A stretch of DNA of 6,129 bases, taken from positions 1-6,129 of the forward strand of contig CAZABT010000137.1 in assembly GCA_964483395.1 (NCBI GenBank), read 5' to 3'. Below the pieces are notes generated by a model, which saw only the letters and a program-made list of their open reading frames with translations, was not told where the DNA came from and ran no database searches. This document shows, piece by piece, positions 5,711-6,129 of this stretch; position 1 is the stretch's first letter; every line of letters starts with the position of its first letter. The DNA comes from JAAYYM01 sp964483395 (GTDB lineage: Bacteria; Bacillota; Clostridia; Lachnospirales; Lachnospiraceae). The translations under genes and the position numbers were made by a program.

Positions 5711-6127
5711 TCATTTAACTTCTATCTTCTTAACCTCCGGCTCTGCCGGTTCCTTCTTCGGGAACTTCAGTTCCAGGATACCCTTTTCGTAGGAAGCGCT
5801 GATATCCTCGGGAGCAACATCCGGTACGCGGAAGCTTCTCTGATAGGACTGGTACCGCCTCTCTCTGCGGAGGTATTTCTTGCTCTTCTTGTCCTCTGAT
5901 TCCTCGTCGTGGACGGCGCTGATGGTCAGGACATCCTGATTCAGGTCGATGTTGATATCTTCCTTGTTAAAGCCCGGAAGTTCTGCTTCCAATACATATT
6001 CACCGTCTCTTTCGATCAGGTCGGTATGGAAATTATCCGAGAAGCCTACATTTGAAAAATCTGAAAAGAAGTTTTCAAATGCCTTGTCAAAAAATCTGTC
6101 CATATACAATGGTTTTGATGATTCAAA
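5711..6127 (-). CDS. Hsp20/alpha-crystallin small heat shock protein, N-terminus probably outside window
   Basis: ATP-independent cytoplasmic holdase that binds unfolding proteins and forms oligomers. Numbering from the TTG at 6109, the alpha-crystallin domain spans about 27-118, with ELPGFNKEDI (43-52), RRERRYQSYQRSF (81-93) and the signature YEKGILELKFPK (107-118). The C-terminal IEV (129-131) fits the I/V-x-I/V oligomerisation motif. The 5' end is unsettled. The possible starts TTG 6109 and ATG 6103 have no ribosome site before them, and the frame stays open to the edge, adding Phe-Glu-Ser-Ser-Lys-Pro. I therefore infer a start beyond the window and report the open frame; a TTG or ATG start giving 132 or 130 aa is the alternative. 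A strong terminator follows the stop codon. Its promoter, and any CIRCE or CtsR-type site, would lie outside. Confidence 0.9.
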   Translation of the reverse strand, partial: FESSKPLYMDRFFDKAFENFFSDFSNVGFSDNFHTDLIERDGEYVLEAELPGFNKEDINIDLNQDVLTISAVHDEESEDKKSKKYLRRERRYQSYQRSFRVPDVAPEDISASYEKGILELKFPKKEPAEPEVKKIEVK

Positions 6128-6129
6128 TA

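Overview
The window looks like chromosomal DNA from a low-to-moderate GC, strict-anaerobe type Firmicute, most plausibly a Lachnospiraceae-like Clostridium relative. The basis is codon use, strong AGGAG-type ribosome sites, a preQ1 riboswitch ahead of queT, and a family of methyltransferase, M29 aminopeptidase and Hsp20 typical of that group. The assignment is inference from gene content, not from a database match. No mobile element, CRISPR array, tRNA or rRNA was seen.

Left block (about 1-4569, all + strand): the 3' part of a class I SAM-dependent methyltransferase whose reading frame runs in from outside the window; 13 bases later a large (839 aa) membrane-anchored extracytoplasmic protein of unknown function; 42 bases later an M29 metallo-aminopeptidase. 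Tight spacing and a good ribosome site before each gene suggest co-transcription. The large protein is the least understood item here. It has an N-terminal membrane anchor, a central beta-rich region that reads like propeller blades, and a C-terminal segment resembling a papain-like C39 peptidase fold in which the expected Cys and His positions are both Glu.

Middle block (4587-5617): queT on the - strand (substrate-binding subunit of an ECF transporter for a queuosine precursor) and crcB on the + strand (fluoride channel) diverge from a 131-base region. That region holds a well-formed sigma-A promoter for queT and a class I preQ1 riboswitch whose tail runs into the queT ribosome site. This gives a self-consistent circuit: preQ1 in the cell would shut down translation of its own importer subunit. 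The queT -35 box abuts and overlaps the crcB Shine-Dalgarno sequence. No fluoride riboswitch is visible before crcB.

Right block (5648-6129): a strong bidirectional hairpin terminator separates crcB from a convergent small heat shock protein (Hsp20/alpha-crystallin) gene on the - strand. The reading frame of that gene stays open to the window edge, so its true N-terminus is probably outside. The aminopeptidase and queT also converge, with only 17 bases between stop codons and no convincing terminator.
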